64,000 nt of DNA from Allodiplogaster sudhausi (lineage: Eukaryota; Nematoda; Chromadorea; Rhabditida; Diplogasteridae). The stretch spans positions 4,053,501-4,117,500 of the forward strand of contig CALZFC010000001.1 in the NCBI GenBank assembly GCA_945643635.1. The letters run 5' to 3'. The position numbers and the translations under genes are program-made. This document shows positions 1 through 12,000 of this stretch, one piece after another (position 1 is the first letter of the stretch; every line of letters starts with the position of its first letter). The notes under the pieces are model-generated. The model was not told the origin of the DNA, ran no database searches, and was given only the letters and a program-made list of their open reading frames with translations.

Positions 1-73
1 CTGCGAGCTCTTCCTGGTGTGCGGTTGTTGTGGCGCAAAGAGGACGGCGACGCCAAACTACAAGGCATTGTAA
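1..73 (+). CDS. DEG/ENaC channel subunit, C-terminal end only (partial)
   Basis: The first 73 bases read in frame as CELFLVCGCCGAKRTA followed by a short tail ending YKAL and a TAA stop at 71-73. This is almost the same as the end of the full DEG/ENaC gene that follows (CELFLLCGCC at 8489-8518 and a tail ending YKSL), so it is the inner end of TM2 plus the short cytoplasmic tail of a tandem paralogue. The Glu of CEL matches the conserved Glu after the GxS selectivity filter. The rest of the gene lies outside the window. Identification rests on the paralogue, which is clearly a DEG/ENaC protein. Confidence 0.75.
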   Translation, partial: CELFLVCGCCGAKRTATPNYKAL

Positions 74-1698
74 TTGCTCTGCAAAGTCAAACCATGTTAC
101 GCTACTGTGCTGATTGTGATTGCTAAATGTTAACAAAAAAAACCTGTTTAAAGTTGACACAGAAAATGTATCAAAATTTAGTGGGCAAGTTTGCATTGAA
201 AAAATGCTGATGGTGAGAGTTTTTTTCTTAATTGTTTGGGAATTGTTGCAGTATATTAATCAATATGTGTAAGTATGTACATACATATATACATCTTGAG
301 TGTAAAAGGGTATCTTTTGATAAATTGTTATTAATTATCATAACCTTATTTTAGAGCTCTTTGAATTTAGCTTTTGTCTTTATCTGTCTATACCAAGTAC
401 ATATGTATTTTCCTATGTGTTCAAGATAAAAGCAAAACAGAAAAGCATAGAGAATTTTTTGTAGTAAATAATAAATGTGTTTTTGTACTTCTTCGAAAAG
501 AATCCCATTTTGCTATTTATGACGACGCGATGAACTCCAAAGAATTGGCTTCGTAACTAATTTTCGTAATAAACTTTCAAAAATTAGATAAAAACTAAAA
601 TAAGTCGACAGCGCTGCACTTATTCTTTATGAGGCCTTTGCCTAAAAAGAATAGCAATCATAATTGAATGACCAATGAATTGAGATAATAACATATTTTC
701 GTTAGTTCGTGGTGATCACAAAAAAGCACTGAAACATATATATACTACATACATATGTGAGGAAAAAAGAAGAGAATCTATTCTGAACAATCAATGGGAA
801 AAAGGAGTGACTATAGGATGAAGCAACATATTGCCCGCACCAAACGACATATAACACAGTACAATACAAAAGCGTTAATCTTCTCTAAGGAGCATCCAGC
901 CAACCTCGCTACGACGGGCGAAAGCAGCGAAGTAACAAGGCCCTATCACTACATTGGCAATTGCCACTCCTTCCAGCATGCCCCCATAGCTCAGTGGTAT
1001 AGAGCTAGACGTCGCGGGTTCGAATCCGCTGGGAAGCAAACTTTTCGCCAGGGCCTATTTCCACACTGACAAGAAGCGAGCACTGACGATGACAGAGGAG
1101 ATATTTTAAGCATTAATTATCACATATTTCTTCATCATTTCTCAGAAATTCAGAGGTTACGAGGCTAGTTAAGTAAACACAATTTATCCGCAAAGCAATG
1201 ATCCACTGGTTTCTTACTGTTTTCTGGTCGGTTGCGCGGTTTCATAAGTGTTTAGGCTTTTTCTTCTCTGAATAGCTTGCTCGTACTCTTTTGTGTAGCA
1301 CAAAAGAATACTTAATTGCGGTAACGGGAAACGTTTATAAGTACTTTAGCGATAGAGAATGCAGATGATGCGGTCGATTCCTGGTAAGCAGTTCGAGAGG
1401 GCATTTGTTCATAGGATACCGGAATTTGCACCACGTGCCAGGTATAGAATGATGAATAGGACATCGAGCTACAAAGGAGCACGAAATATTTTCGGCTTTC
1501 CCAAAGCTCAGACCTCGTAAGTTGACGAATGTTCTTTGGTGCCCGAATCCTGCAGAGAGGGCCCACGAGGAACAGCTGCTCATTTGTGCCTCGTAGGAGA
1601 CCACCGAAAGCGGTTTTCGCTAAACCTACATATTTCCGAAAGTCCTGAAAAATTTCGACAAAATAAAATTAAATTTTATTTAAGAAAACTGTATCATC
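74..1698. other. Intergenic region between tandem DEG/ENaC genes
   Basis: AT-rich sequence with short TATG/CATA runs near 270-295 and 740-755. The only recognisable element is a shortened tRNA-Thr-like sequence at 980-1037. Several overlapping open frames occur on both strands (for example minus strand 1312-1604) but none resembles a known family or has convincing splice context. A possible spliced-leader acceptor (TTTATTTAAG) sits about 15 bp before the ATG at 1699. Confidence 0.5.
980..1037 (+). pseudogene. tRNA-Thr-like pseudogene lacking the anticodon arm
   Basis: It begins GCCCCCATAGCTCAGTGG, an acceptor strand plus a good A box, and carries GGTTCGAATCC, an exact B box, near 1017-1027. 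Only about seven bases lie between the D stem and the T stem, so the whole anticodon arm is missing, giving 58 bp instead of about 73. The 3' acceptor strand (TGGGAAGC) no longer pairs fully with the 5' strand. The remaining bases resemble a tRNA-Thr of the GCCCCCATAGCTCAG type. It could be a decayed tRNA gene or the head of a tRNA-derived SINE; it cannot be a working tRNA. Confidence 0.7.
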
Positions 1699-4600
1699 AT
1701 GCAGCTTAATGGCGGCACCCTGTCTGTACGCGGTCTTCCTTTACCACTTCTTATGCTCATGCTGCTCCTCTTGTCCACTGACGCCATTGATGAGGCTCTT
1801 CATGAAATTGGAGAACCGGTTGTCGGCGGCGCTGTCATGGTTGAAGATACAACAACTACGACAGTAAAGACAACTACGACACCGATGACCGGCGCCGTTT
1901 TAGGTTATAACTATGGAGAATCATCACAGAGGGCAGAACAATATATTGATAGCTATTACATGTAGCACGGATTTGCATGTGCTGTTCATGCCCCGCTCTA
2001 ATGTGTACACATTACAGTGTTATGCAAGAACGGCTGCAACTATTGGACGATCCCAGACGATAGTTGTCTCTCGCCATGCTATAACGGAACGGAACTCTCC
2101 GTTGACACGGTGGACACGTGCAACATGACGTGCAGTAATGGAAAGCGACTTGCTGTCAGCAAACATTTCCTCACTTTCATCACTCTTCATATTTTGCCTA
2201 GACATCATATACAAGTGCCGTTGTTTGCAGTACTCTTCGTCAGGCACTACAGCCTGGTCCTATCCTCCGACTCAAGTCCTGACTTGTCCAGTTGCCAACC
2301 CGGATAGATGGCACACCTCCACCTCCACATCCTACACTGGAGGGATGCGAGTATTCATGTGCACCGATTGGCCCACCACCACGATTCCTACGACGACGAC
2401 ACCGATGCCTGGTGCTGTTCAAGGTTGGTGACTAATTTTACATACACTAATAGGACGGAGAAGAGGGTTATTGCTTTCACGGAATTTCATCATGATGACG
2501 AAACTCCTCTAAATTTTTAGTGTCCTGCTCGAATGGCTGCTGGTGGTGGACGACGGCGGATAACAGCTGCGATCGGGTATCGCCATGCTACAACGCGACG
2601 ACTGCCGTCATCAATACGGCGGACACATGCAACATCACGTGCAGTGGCTGCAAACGTTTCATGGTCAGTGAGAGATTGTCGGAGATTGGTCAGAAATTAG
2701 TCAGAGCTAATGAATAGCCAAGCCTTGCTCCGCAACTGCGTGCCTACAGTACTCGTTGTCGGGCACCTGGCTCTACCCCGTATATCAAGAGCTGTCGTGC
2801 ACGCCTGCCGCACCGAGCACATGGTACGGCACGCCGACGGCGTCGTACACGGCGGGCATCAGAGTCTTCATGTGCGCCGACTGGCCGTCGACGCAGGTGC
2901 CGAGAACGACAAGTGGCTGGAGCGTGAGTACTGGTGCGTTGGTTGACTTCTTATCGAGTCAATATTGCCTTATCTAGTTGAAAGACTGTATTCGGTGGCT
3001 TTAGGTACATTTGTTCTGTTACCTGAATGTTGCACGTTTACCGTTTCTCTTATTCTTTATAATGCTTTAGTGGTGTGCGCAAACGGCTGCCAGTACGCTG
3101 CGCTCGGCGATGGCCAATGTGGCGCGAACGGCGAGTTTCCCGAGTGCACCAATACGACTACGGCCATCGAGAACACGACGACGACCTGCACGGTCACGTG
3201 TCCAGAGCCCTTCGTGCTACTTGTCGCCGATCACTTTCATCTTTTGATATGCATATTCTAGAATTATTTAACAGATTAATCTAGTTATGAACGAGAACCA
3301 GACAAGCACGAGACAACCCGCCAGATGTCATAGTTACTTCCAGTACTTTGTCGACTTTGACAACGGATGGCACGAGGCACCAGGCACAACGGCCACATGC
3401 ATAGAGAACACTTCGAATCAGTGGTATTCTGGGCCGGACACAGCGACGACTGCCTTCGTGGCTGGCATCATGTGTAGCCCGCCTAAGGTACTACAGATAC
3501 AATGTTCTTACAAGATGTCCCCTAAATGGCCCTACACGGATGGCATTGTTTGGCTTGCTTTATAGACGGAAACATCGACGACCACGGAAACTGTAACAAC
3601 AACCAGCACCTACGATGCGAATGCTGGTGTGATTTCTGTGTATATTTTTTTTACATTTGTATGTATAAGTACGTGAAGCACTAGGCTTCTTTAACATCAA
3701 AATAAATTCCACCAGATAGCCGGAATTGTCGATGTAAAAACAAAATGTATTGATTGCTTCCCAGAGAACTGCGCCAACGGATGCGCCTACGCGGTCGTCG
3801 GAGATGGCCAGTGCGGCGCGAATTATCCGGCATGCCAGAACGCGACTTTTCGAGAGGTCGACGATGAAGTGACGTGTACGGTTGTGTGCCCGAGGGGCCA
3901 ACGCATTCTCGTTAGCTGCCATTCTCTCTTAACTTTCACGGTGGCTTTCTAATTATTTCATATATTGATTGGTTCATATGATTGGCCCGTAATGCCACGT
4001 GTTGCGCATGTACCAACCATTGCTTACACTAGAGGATAGCTTCATGTCTGGGTGGTATTCGAAAACTGTTTCGTCATGACAGTTTGATAGATGTACTACA
4101 CTGTCGAAGAGGAGTGGGTAGCAGTTGCCTCATCGTCTACGACTTGTACAGAAGCTGTGGCAAACTGGAGAATCGGCTCCGTGCCAGCGCGCACCAACCA
4201 TGGCATCATGTGCGAGGGTATTGAGGTAATGCTTAGATCAATTGGCTTCTTTGCTGGAAGGAGTATACTACCATATGCCTTAACGCCATTTAACATTTTA
4301 GACGATTTCTACTGCAGCTACCACGACTACAAGCAATTACGAAGCGATAGCCGGTTTGTTGCGAAATTTATTCTCGCAAAAATAATTCGACCAAATTATT
4401 TGGTTTTATGCTGCTTTCGTTGAATTCTTAATACTTTCTGCACTTCTTGGGAAAGTCATGCGTGGAACATAAAAACACAACACAGCATTCTGCGTGAACG
4501 GCTGCTACTACGCGACCGTCGGCGATGGCCAGTGCGGCGCTAACTATTCGCGGTGCCAGAACGCCACCTTCCACCAGGTCAACGACAAATCAACTTGCAC

Positions 4601-7600
4601 TGTCGTGTGTGAAGGTGGCCAACGAATGCTTGTCAGTATGCTTCAGCGCAACTCAATTTGTGAGAAGCTCATCCAGTAGGAGCCGCAAACCAAGCGAGAA
4701 AATTTAGTGCATTATTATGCTTACCGCAACATAAGTCAATCTTGCTTTGATCGGTTATGAAAGGTGTTCAAATAAAGCGAAATGAAAATATGGTACATCT
4801 AATAGATGTACTATGATGTCATCGAAGAGTGGGTGGCCGTGAATTCGTCGTCGGTGACTTGCACAGAAGCGCCGCTGAACTGGCGAGTCGGCGAGGACGA
4901 GGTGGTGCGCATCAACTACGGCATCATGTGTGAAGGCATTGAGGTAGGTTTTTTTTCCCTGCTTAGGTCGAACGACTTGTTTTATGATCGCGTTCCTTAC
5001 TACTCTTGCTTCACAAAATACTGGCTAATTCTTTGTTCAAATCAGAGCAATCAAGGTTACATGATGCTTACAGACGACATCGACCTCCACTGCAACCTCA
5101 ACATTGAGTTCTACGAACGTTTACGATAGCGTCATCGCTAGCACCTTGGTAGGCAGTTTAGAGCGTGAGAGCAGAGCGCAAAGCGAACAATTGCCATAAT
5201 CATGCTCCTTGAAGGCAACAACAACGACCACAGTCGCTCCGACGCCGGCGCCAAAATTCGGTCCGTGCGGCTTGTACATCAAGGCGGATCTCACATACGC
5301 AGAGAACAAGTAAGGAATACAAAACATTAAAGAAACTTTGTAAAATATCAAAAAAGAGCGATCACTGAATAATGTGCTGCGGCCCATTTTGTGCTAATTT
5401 TACGCGACCTGCGCAATTGAATATTATAATGAGAGTGCCGCCGATTCTCATTGTCAGGATGAACGTGACAATTCTGAGGTCCATATATTATTTCTCATTG
5501 ATCGTTATCCTTAAAGAGGCCTCCGAAAGAAAATTGACTGAAATCTTCATAGCAAAAAAGAAAGAGAAACTATTCTAACAAAGATGTCGCATGGTGGACG
5601 CGGCGGCCAAGTGCGTGGAGCAAGAAGACGGAAAGGTGACGTGCCGCTGCTCGTCTGCTTACACTGGCGAGCAGTGCACCGTTGGTGCGTGCGGCCCGTT
5701 CAACGATAAAGCAATGATCATTCATGTAGCAAAATTTTTTTCAGATGCTAAAGTGCTCGACGACTACGCCTCGCTGATCGGCGTTAATGGTGGCGACCTC
5801 ATGAATGTAAGAAGTTCAAGGATGAAAAATAATAACTTTTTGCCATACCCTGAGTTCAATGAATGAAGGAACAAGTTTGCAAAAGACTACAAAATGACAT
5901 AAATATATTATAAGCTGTTAAGATGATTGGCGGCTCGAAGGGAGCGGCTGCTGTCTTCATCAAAAATCTCCCTGGTCTGATGTCGGTAGTCGAGGACTCG
6001 GTACATGTGTTTTTAATTTATCAAGCGAGCCTACGATTAATGGCGATGGGGAGAGAGAGGAGAAAAATTTAAGGTGCGAGCCGGGATCAGCTGGGACGCA
6101 GAGGATGTCTTCGAGTTCGCAACCTATGAAGGGCGACCGCTCAATGTGACGTCAGTTATGACAATAGTCGCCTTTTTTAATGATGCAAACACATGCAGCA
6201 GCATCATTTCCACCTTACCTAATATAGTGGCCTGAAGAAGCCGACATTTGTATAGCACATTATTTATAATACCTATGTACATGTGCACCATATAAAGTAA
6301 AGTACATACATATGTACGTAAATATGGTAGTTTTCACAAATATCGCCTGTTTCAGCCGCGACTTCCTCAAGGCATACGATCCGACGCTCGGCAATTGCTT
6401 CACATTCAACTCGGGCACCACACCAACTTATATGCTTCGACGCGCCGGCGAGACGGGTTGTCAGCAAAGATTTGAAGATTTAATTTTTTTCAAATGTTAA
6501 AAATAATGAAATAGTAATGTTGATAGTAATTAATTAAATAACTTTCTTGTTTTTGATTAATTTTTTTACATTAATTATTTTTTTACCGTGAGCATCCTCC
6601 TTTAAGCTCTACAAGCCATTCTCAACACGCAACCGAATGAGTCGCTTCCATGGACAGATTCTGGCGGCTTTCGCGTCTACATTCATTCGGGTAAGAATTT
6701 TGAAGTAAAAACTTAGTATAACTTTTTTGTTTGCAAATAGCCGTATAAATTGAGTGTTATGCTTTAAGAATACTCTTTAAGTGGGCACAGCCGTTCTCCC
6801 AGACACAAGTTCGTACACTTCACAGCCAGGCAGTGTCGTCAATCTGCGTCTGAAAAAAGTGTGTGATACGAAGTTAGGCACAAAAAAAAATAATGCGTGC
6901 AAAATTAGCGTTTAAACTGTAGAAACATTTGAATTTTCTATGAGATTATTGGTTATTGTGAGGTTTTTTTTGTATTTTTGCTTGATTGAGAGTTTCGGCA
7001 CTCTTCTCGGGAATCCCTACACTGAGTGCGTGCGACAAAGCGACAAGAATCCACCGAAACCCTTCTATTACCCGGGCATCTACACGAATGAGGTGGAATA
7101 TAGACTATATATGACATGGCTTGCTACCCATAACTAAACACCCTCATTGTCAGGCCTGCCTTCGCTCGTGCTACCAGGATGCGGTGCTAGCAAAGTGTGG
7201 CTGCATGGATCCGCGGTACATGAGACGTGAAGGCATCTCTGCGTGCCCCTACGCGAGGGGTTGGCTTAAGATAGAGGATATCAAGTTTAAATCGAATACA
7301 TTTAGCTTTTCCTTAGATAATTAAATAAATTTTACAAACAAATGCAAATAAAAAAGAAACAGCAACAAGCTCTGATTGCTCAAAGCGCCGTGCGTCCTCG
7401 CCGTGTCCGAGCGGGGCGAGCCGTCGACTTGGCCCGAGTGTAACTGCCCGCGGCCATGCGAACAGTTCACGTTCCTTGCCATCGCCTCTCGAGGACCTTA
7501 TCCGATCAAGGTTTCACAAGAGTTTTGATCTTGTATATTTAACGGTTTATAAGTAGAGCCATAACCTCAATCTTGAGTTTCTGCTTTTTTGTCTGACACA

Positions 7601-8568
7601 AGGGCGGGAGAGCATGTGATTTAGAGAGACGAAGCTACAATGGTCAGTAAAATACAAATATAATACGAATTGCGTGCTCCTTTAATATATGCTAGAGATT
7701 TTAATTTATGGTACTAACAATGGATTGCATACGATCTTTAGCGCGCCTGTCAAGAAGGAGGCTGGAAGCAATCGGAAGGCTACGTCGATTGTCCATCGTA
7801 TACTGTCAGATTAATTTGATCTGTCACTTCGTCTGCACAGCCTTTTTCAAAAGTTAACGGTTCTCTACAGCAACTAACATTGATAAAGAAAATAATAATA
7901 AAAAAGTATTAATGCAAAATTTTTTTTCAACATTCAGAGTACGGTCGTCGTTACGTTTGACACTCTCGACGCGAGAGTCATTGTCGAGGAGCCAAAGCTG
8001 ACGGTAGCTACATACATACATACATTCATTTATATAGATTTTTTTCTCCTTTTCTGAAATAAATTTTAAAAGAAACACAAATTATAATTATATGTACATA
8101 CATATGTATATGTATGTATGTATATGACTTCAAAGACAAATTTAATGTTGCCGTTACTCCATCTTCATTCGTAAGCGTGGCAAGCGCATATGATCACATA
8201 AAAATTATTCAACATGAATAATTGTAAATGAGACAGCAAAATCATTCTTATTGTTAGATGTACTATGTGGTAAAAAGGCCAACTAGGCATTCCTAATTCA
8301 CATACAAAGAAAACTTGAACAGATCACTTATATATTTTATTACATCGCGTTTAGCTTAATCTACATTCAAATTGTCTGACAATGAGTAAAAGGGACATTT
8401 TTTCTTCTACATTTTTTTCAGCTGATAAAGGCGTTCGGTTTGGTCGGCAGTGTCGGGAGCATTCTGCTCGGCTTCTCCGTCGCCACCGTCTGCGAGCTCT
8501 TTCTGCTGTGCGGCTGTTGTCGAGGAGGAGCGAAGCGAGAGACGACGCCAAGCTACAAATCGCTTTGA
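1699..8568 (+). CDS. EGF-plus-ASC type DEG/ENaC sodium channel subunit with five N-terminal Cys-rich modules (spliced, about 28 exons)
   Basis: Amiloride-sensitive-type channel subunit. A 28-exon model (first exon 1699-1903, last 8422-8568) is phase-consistent throughout and gives about 1064 codons. In order: a hydrophobic leader (LPLPLLMLMLLLLST), five Cys-rich modules joined by Thr-rich linkers (2018-5148), one EGF-like domain (5215-5684; CRCSSAYTGEQC), then the ASC ectodomain: YDPTLGNCFTFNSG, SGGFRVYIHS, the Cys-rich run CLRSCYQDAVLAKCGCMDP (7154-7259) and CNCPRPCEQ (7386-7510). The last exon holds TM2 with GFSVATVCE, keeping the GxS filter and the following Glu. C. elegans egas genes combine EGF and ASC domains. 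The start is odd: the usual cytoplasmic N-terminus with a His-Gly motif and a full TM1 is not seen, so the leader is either a signal peptide or a very short TM1. The exon at 7742-7804 and a possible extra exon near 8130-8168 are the weakest parts. Confidence 0.85.
2018..2423 (+). other. Cys-rich module 1 of the DEG/ENaC gene
   Basis: Half A (2018-2154) carries NGC, SPCYNGT and CNMTC followed by NGKR. Half B (2231-2423) starts with Tyr, has an aromatic GT.W.YP segment, one CP and a GMRVFMCTDWP block, and runs into a Thr-rich linker (TTTTPMPGAV). The halves are separate exons entering in phase 1 and phase 0, the same cassette as in module 2. Confidence 0.75.
2521..2933 (+). other. Cys-rich module 2 of the DEG/ENaC gene
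   Basis: Half A (2521-2663) reads SCSNGCWWWTTADNSC with CYNATT and CNITCSGCKR. Half B (2750-2933) reads YSLSGTWLYPVYQELSC and ends with GIRVFMCADWP. It is closest to module 1, which suggests these two arose by a separate duplication from modules 3 to 5. Confidence 0.75.
3071..3626 (+). other. Cys-rich module 3 of the DEG/ENaC gene
   Basis: Half A (3071-3222) has CANGCQYAALGDGQCGANG; half B (3344-3487) has YFVDFDNGWHEA and GIMC; a separate Thr-rich linker exon follows (3566-3626). The donor after half A (GTCGCC) is weak, but phase is kept. This module shows the GDGQCGAN signature shared with modules 4 and 5. Confidence 0.7.
3765..4353 (+). other. Cys-rich module 4 of the DEG/ENaC gene
   Basis: Half A (3765-3910) reads CANGCAYAVVGDGQCGANY, then CQNATF and CTVVC with GQRIL. 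Half B (4091-4225) reads MYYTVEEEWVAVASSSTTC and ends GIMCEGIE. A Thr-rich linker exon follows (4302-4353). Confidence 0.75.
4486..5148 (+). other. Cys-rich module 5 of the DEG/ENaC gene
   Basis: Half A (4486-4631) reads CVNGCYYATVGDGQCGANY, then CQNATF and CTVVC. Half B (4806-4943) reads MYYDVIEEWVAVNSSSVTC and ends GIMCEGIE. A Thr/Ser-rich linker exon follows (5074-5148). It is nearly a copy of module 4, so it is the most recent duplication. Confidence 0.75.
7590..7665 (+). repeat. Copy of a dispersed short repeat family
   Basis: It shows the motif order TTTTTGTCTGACACAAGGGC, AGAGCATGTGATTTAGAGAG, ACAATGGTCAG. Copies with the same order occur near 16100, 23140 and 27925, with a reverse copy near 41560. 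This copy lies in an intron of the DEG/ENaC gene. It is probably a MITE or SINE-like element; no clear terminal repeats were seen. Confidence 0.6.
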
Positions 8569-9057
8569 CAAACTCTTGGAAAGTATCGCCAAAGAGTACT
8601 TTTTAATTATAGATTGCTTGCAGAACTATGATAAGGTTTAAAATTGGAAAGTTCGGCTATTGACTTACTACTAAAAAGTTCGCTTCGCCAATACTTTCTC
8701 TGAAATTTTCATGTCTCTGTGTTGCCATCAAGAATGATATTCGACAATATGCCGACTTCTTCTTACTACTGTGAGGGCTAAATTGTTAAGAAAAATTTGA
8801 CGAATGGAAACAAATGTATGAATCCAACAAAATAACACATCATTACATCTTAAAAGCATTGACAGCACAAAGTTCCATGGTGGTTTTCAAACCAGATAAG
8901 TGTAGAATGGTTGTACGGAGGTAATGGATGAAGAAAGCAAGTGAAAGATTAAACGAAAAGAGCAAATCAGAGAACTTTATCGCAGAGACCGTGAAGAAAG
9001 TTTTTCATGAAAAATATGTTGCTCGTCTTCTCGGCGGACCGTTCTTGCTATTAAATT
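8569..9057. other. Convergent intergenic region
   Basis: Short AT-rich gap between the 3' ends of the DEG/ENaC gene (+) and the bestrophin gene (-). No gene, repeat array or clear polyadenylation cluster was recognised. Confidence 0.5.
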
Positions 9058-12000
9058 CTAAAGAAAGAAAAAATGTATATACCGACAGCTAATGTCTCTT
9101 TTCTTAAAAAAAAAAAAGATATCCTTGAACGTCTGACAGTTCGCGTCGCGCTTCGCTGCTTTGTCGGCGCTGATTTCTGAATTGACGGGCGGAGAAGTGG
9201 CTCGACTCTTGGAACGAGACACTTTCTGAATTTTTGTTTTTCTTCGTTTCTCTAGCAAAATTATTTTGAACAAATTATTTTTTATATAATATTTAAAAGT
9301 TTTCCAGAAGTTTAATTGGATAAACATGTACAAACTCAGAAAGCCTTAAGAACCTTTTGCAAATTTGCTAGAATTTGATCATTATTTTACTAATTGGCCA
9401 CAACAGAACTATATTTATCAAAATACCACTAGAGGTGTCGCTGTTGCCGGGACACTTGGCTCCGGAACGTTAGGGGTACTCTGAAAAGCGAGCATCCAAA
9501 TGGAATAAAAACATTCAATTTTTTTAAATATAAATTTTCCTTATTTTAATATAAAATAAAAAGGACAATATCTCTTGTCAATTTCAATCTCTTGTTATAA
9601 TGAAAAATAAAAGTTTATTCCACAATTATACTGAAATTGTATTAATTATAAAATAACTAATTAATGAATTTATTTCTATTCCTTTTGTGCATTGCGAGAG
9701 AGCGACGCCGGCGGTGGATTCGAGTCGGCCGACGCCGCACTGAGAGCCGTCCTACTGAGTAGTTCCTCAAGAATTTTTTCTCGTGGCGAAAAATTGTTCA
9801 TTTTCAATAATTGTGGTCCTAAGCACAATTGTTATTTATACATAGTTTCCAGAAAAAGTTTTGTGACGAATGAACCGGTGTGCCGAGAGCGGTGATTGCT
9901 GAAAGCGCCGTGCCGCCGACAGCTGACGCCGATTCGGCCTTTGAAGTTGCCGCCTTTGATGTAGCCGCCTTTGAAGTTGCTGCATTTGATGGGGCCGCAT
10001 TTGAAGTTGCTGCCTTTGATGTGGCCGCCTTTGATTTGGCCGCGGGCGCTGTGGAATGCACCATTTTCATGGTGCTCCGGTCAAGAAGCTTCCGATAACT
10101 TCCGTGATCGCGTGAGTCTTCGTAAGAGTTATTCTAGAATATTCTTAATGAAATATTTAAATAAGATTTTTTTCTCTAATACCGTATATAATTTGTTTTT
10201 TTTATTAATAAAGAAGGTACAAGGCGCACCTCACTGCCCCGTGAAGAAGGTTGTGAGATTTCGAAGCTGCCCGTTGCTGTAAAATATATTAATGGTAAGA
10301 TCTTTATTTTTCAGGCAGTAACAATACTAAATTAAGCGAAGATATCGTTGATTTGTTGTACATATTTCATTGTAAGGGTACTACGAATGTATCAAAGAAG
10401 GCCCGACCTCAGTTTCGACCGTCGGCACAATGACTCTGTCCTCGAAGGGAATCTCTACCGCGTTCGTGCTGCCGACAAAGCCGGACTTCTTTTTGGGGTC
10501 ATTTGTCAGCAGTTCCTGAGCGTATGCAGTTGAGTTGTGCGTAACTCTAAACTCGACCAATCTCGGTTGCGCAAACCTTTGCTTCATCGATGCTGCGCTT
10601 CGGCAAAACGCGTTCGGGCAGCCCCTCCGGCAGCGGTGGCATCTCGCACGGGCAGTCAAGCATAGATTCGATCAGGTGGTAGCCAACCTGGAACTGGCCA
10701 TCGTGAAGAACGAAATTAAAGTAAGTAAGTAAGATTGATTAATTTTATAAATATTAATTTTATAAAGAATTAATTCATTCTTTCAATCAATCGATGAATG
10801 AGTGTGGCAATTCAACCGACTTTGAGGTGCCTTTCAATGAGAGTGTACATTTCAAAATCATCGTCGTCCTCGCCAAACGGGTTCAACATCACCTAAGGCG
10901 ATCAATGAAATTCTCTCATTTTGCAATTTACTGTTTTTTTTCTTCTTCAAAGATTTGTTTAAATCAGAAAAGGAGACAACGAAACACGAGCAGCAGCTAA
11001 CGTGAGCACACTTGAGCCAGCCCATGATCCATGTAAACTCTAGAATTATAGGAAGCGGAAGGATGTAGTTTGCTGTAAACGATACCTTTGCGGCCTCCTG
11101 AATAAAAGAGAAACTCACATATCAATACTGCTTTGCTTTGGACCAGATTGATGCAAGATGAAATGAAAACTTAAATTATGAAAATATAAAAAAAAACCTC
11201 AAGAGCGATGAATTGGCGTGCAATGAGCGCGAGGCCAAAGTAGATGAGAGCCATCAGATTCACGACCTAAAAAGAGCCAAAACTCAATTTTAAATTCGCG
11301 TCTTTTGGCTGACCAGACAAGCTCTAGTCAGGAAATTTCGGACAGATTAAACATTTCGTTCCGTGCACTTTTAAACGGAAACAAATGGCCTATTTAATAT
11401 ATATATATTAAAGTCGTTAACATCTCAATCAAAAGGAAATCATAAAAATATATCTTGAGCATGCCTTTCATCCATTTCTCTCGTCTTATTGTACTTGTAC
11501 AGTATGTCTATCCAAACATATCATCGCACTTGGGTATAAACCAGAGGCACACTGATAAAGTCGAACGTGCACAGATTCTGGAGGTGCGTCCTGTAGCCGA
11601 GGACCATCTGAAATTTTGCTGCCCTTGCTTAGATCTCAAAGAAGTTGTCAAAACTATCAAATTAACTTTTTTTATAAATTGTAAGAACCTTTACGTTTGG
11701 CATAAACTGTTTTTTTAAATAAAGATAAGAAGCGAATGGGTCACAGTAGTAAGCTGCGTAAAGTTGTAGTTGCTGAGGTTGTTCTTCTCGAACTTGTGGC
11801 GGAGTCGCTGCAGAACCCACTCGAGCGGCATGAAGAGTCTACGGAAATAAGCTGATTAACAAATAGTGACCATAACTGTTAATAAGAAAAATTAATACGC
11901 AGGAAATTGACTTATTCATTAACTATTATTTTCATCTTTTTTATTCGTAATTACCACTGCTAAGCATGATAGAGAAGATTTCATTTCGGACCTGAGCTGG

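Noticed and set aside
980..1037. Functional tRNA-Thr gene
   Set aside because: The anticodon arm is absent and the acceptor stem does not close.
1312..1604. Two overlapping minus-strand frames as a small gene
   Set aside because: No family resemblance, no splice context, and two frames are open over the same bases.
9880..10098. Plus-strand frame with FEVAAFDVAA repeats
   Set aside because: It is the reverse reading of the AATSK repeat, which fits the phase and position of the minus-strand bestrophin tail.
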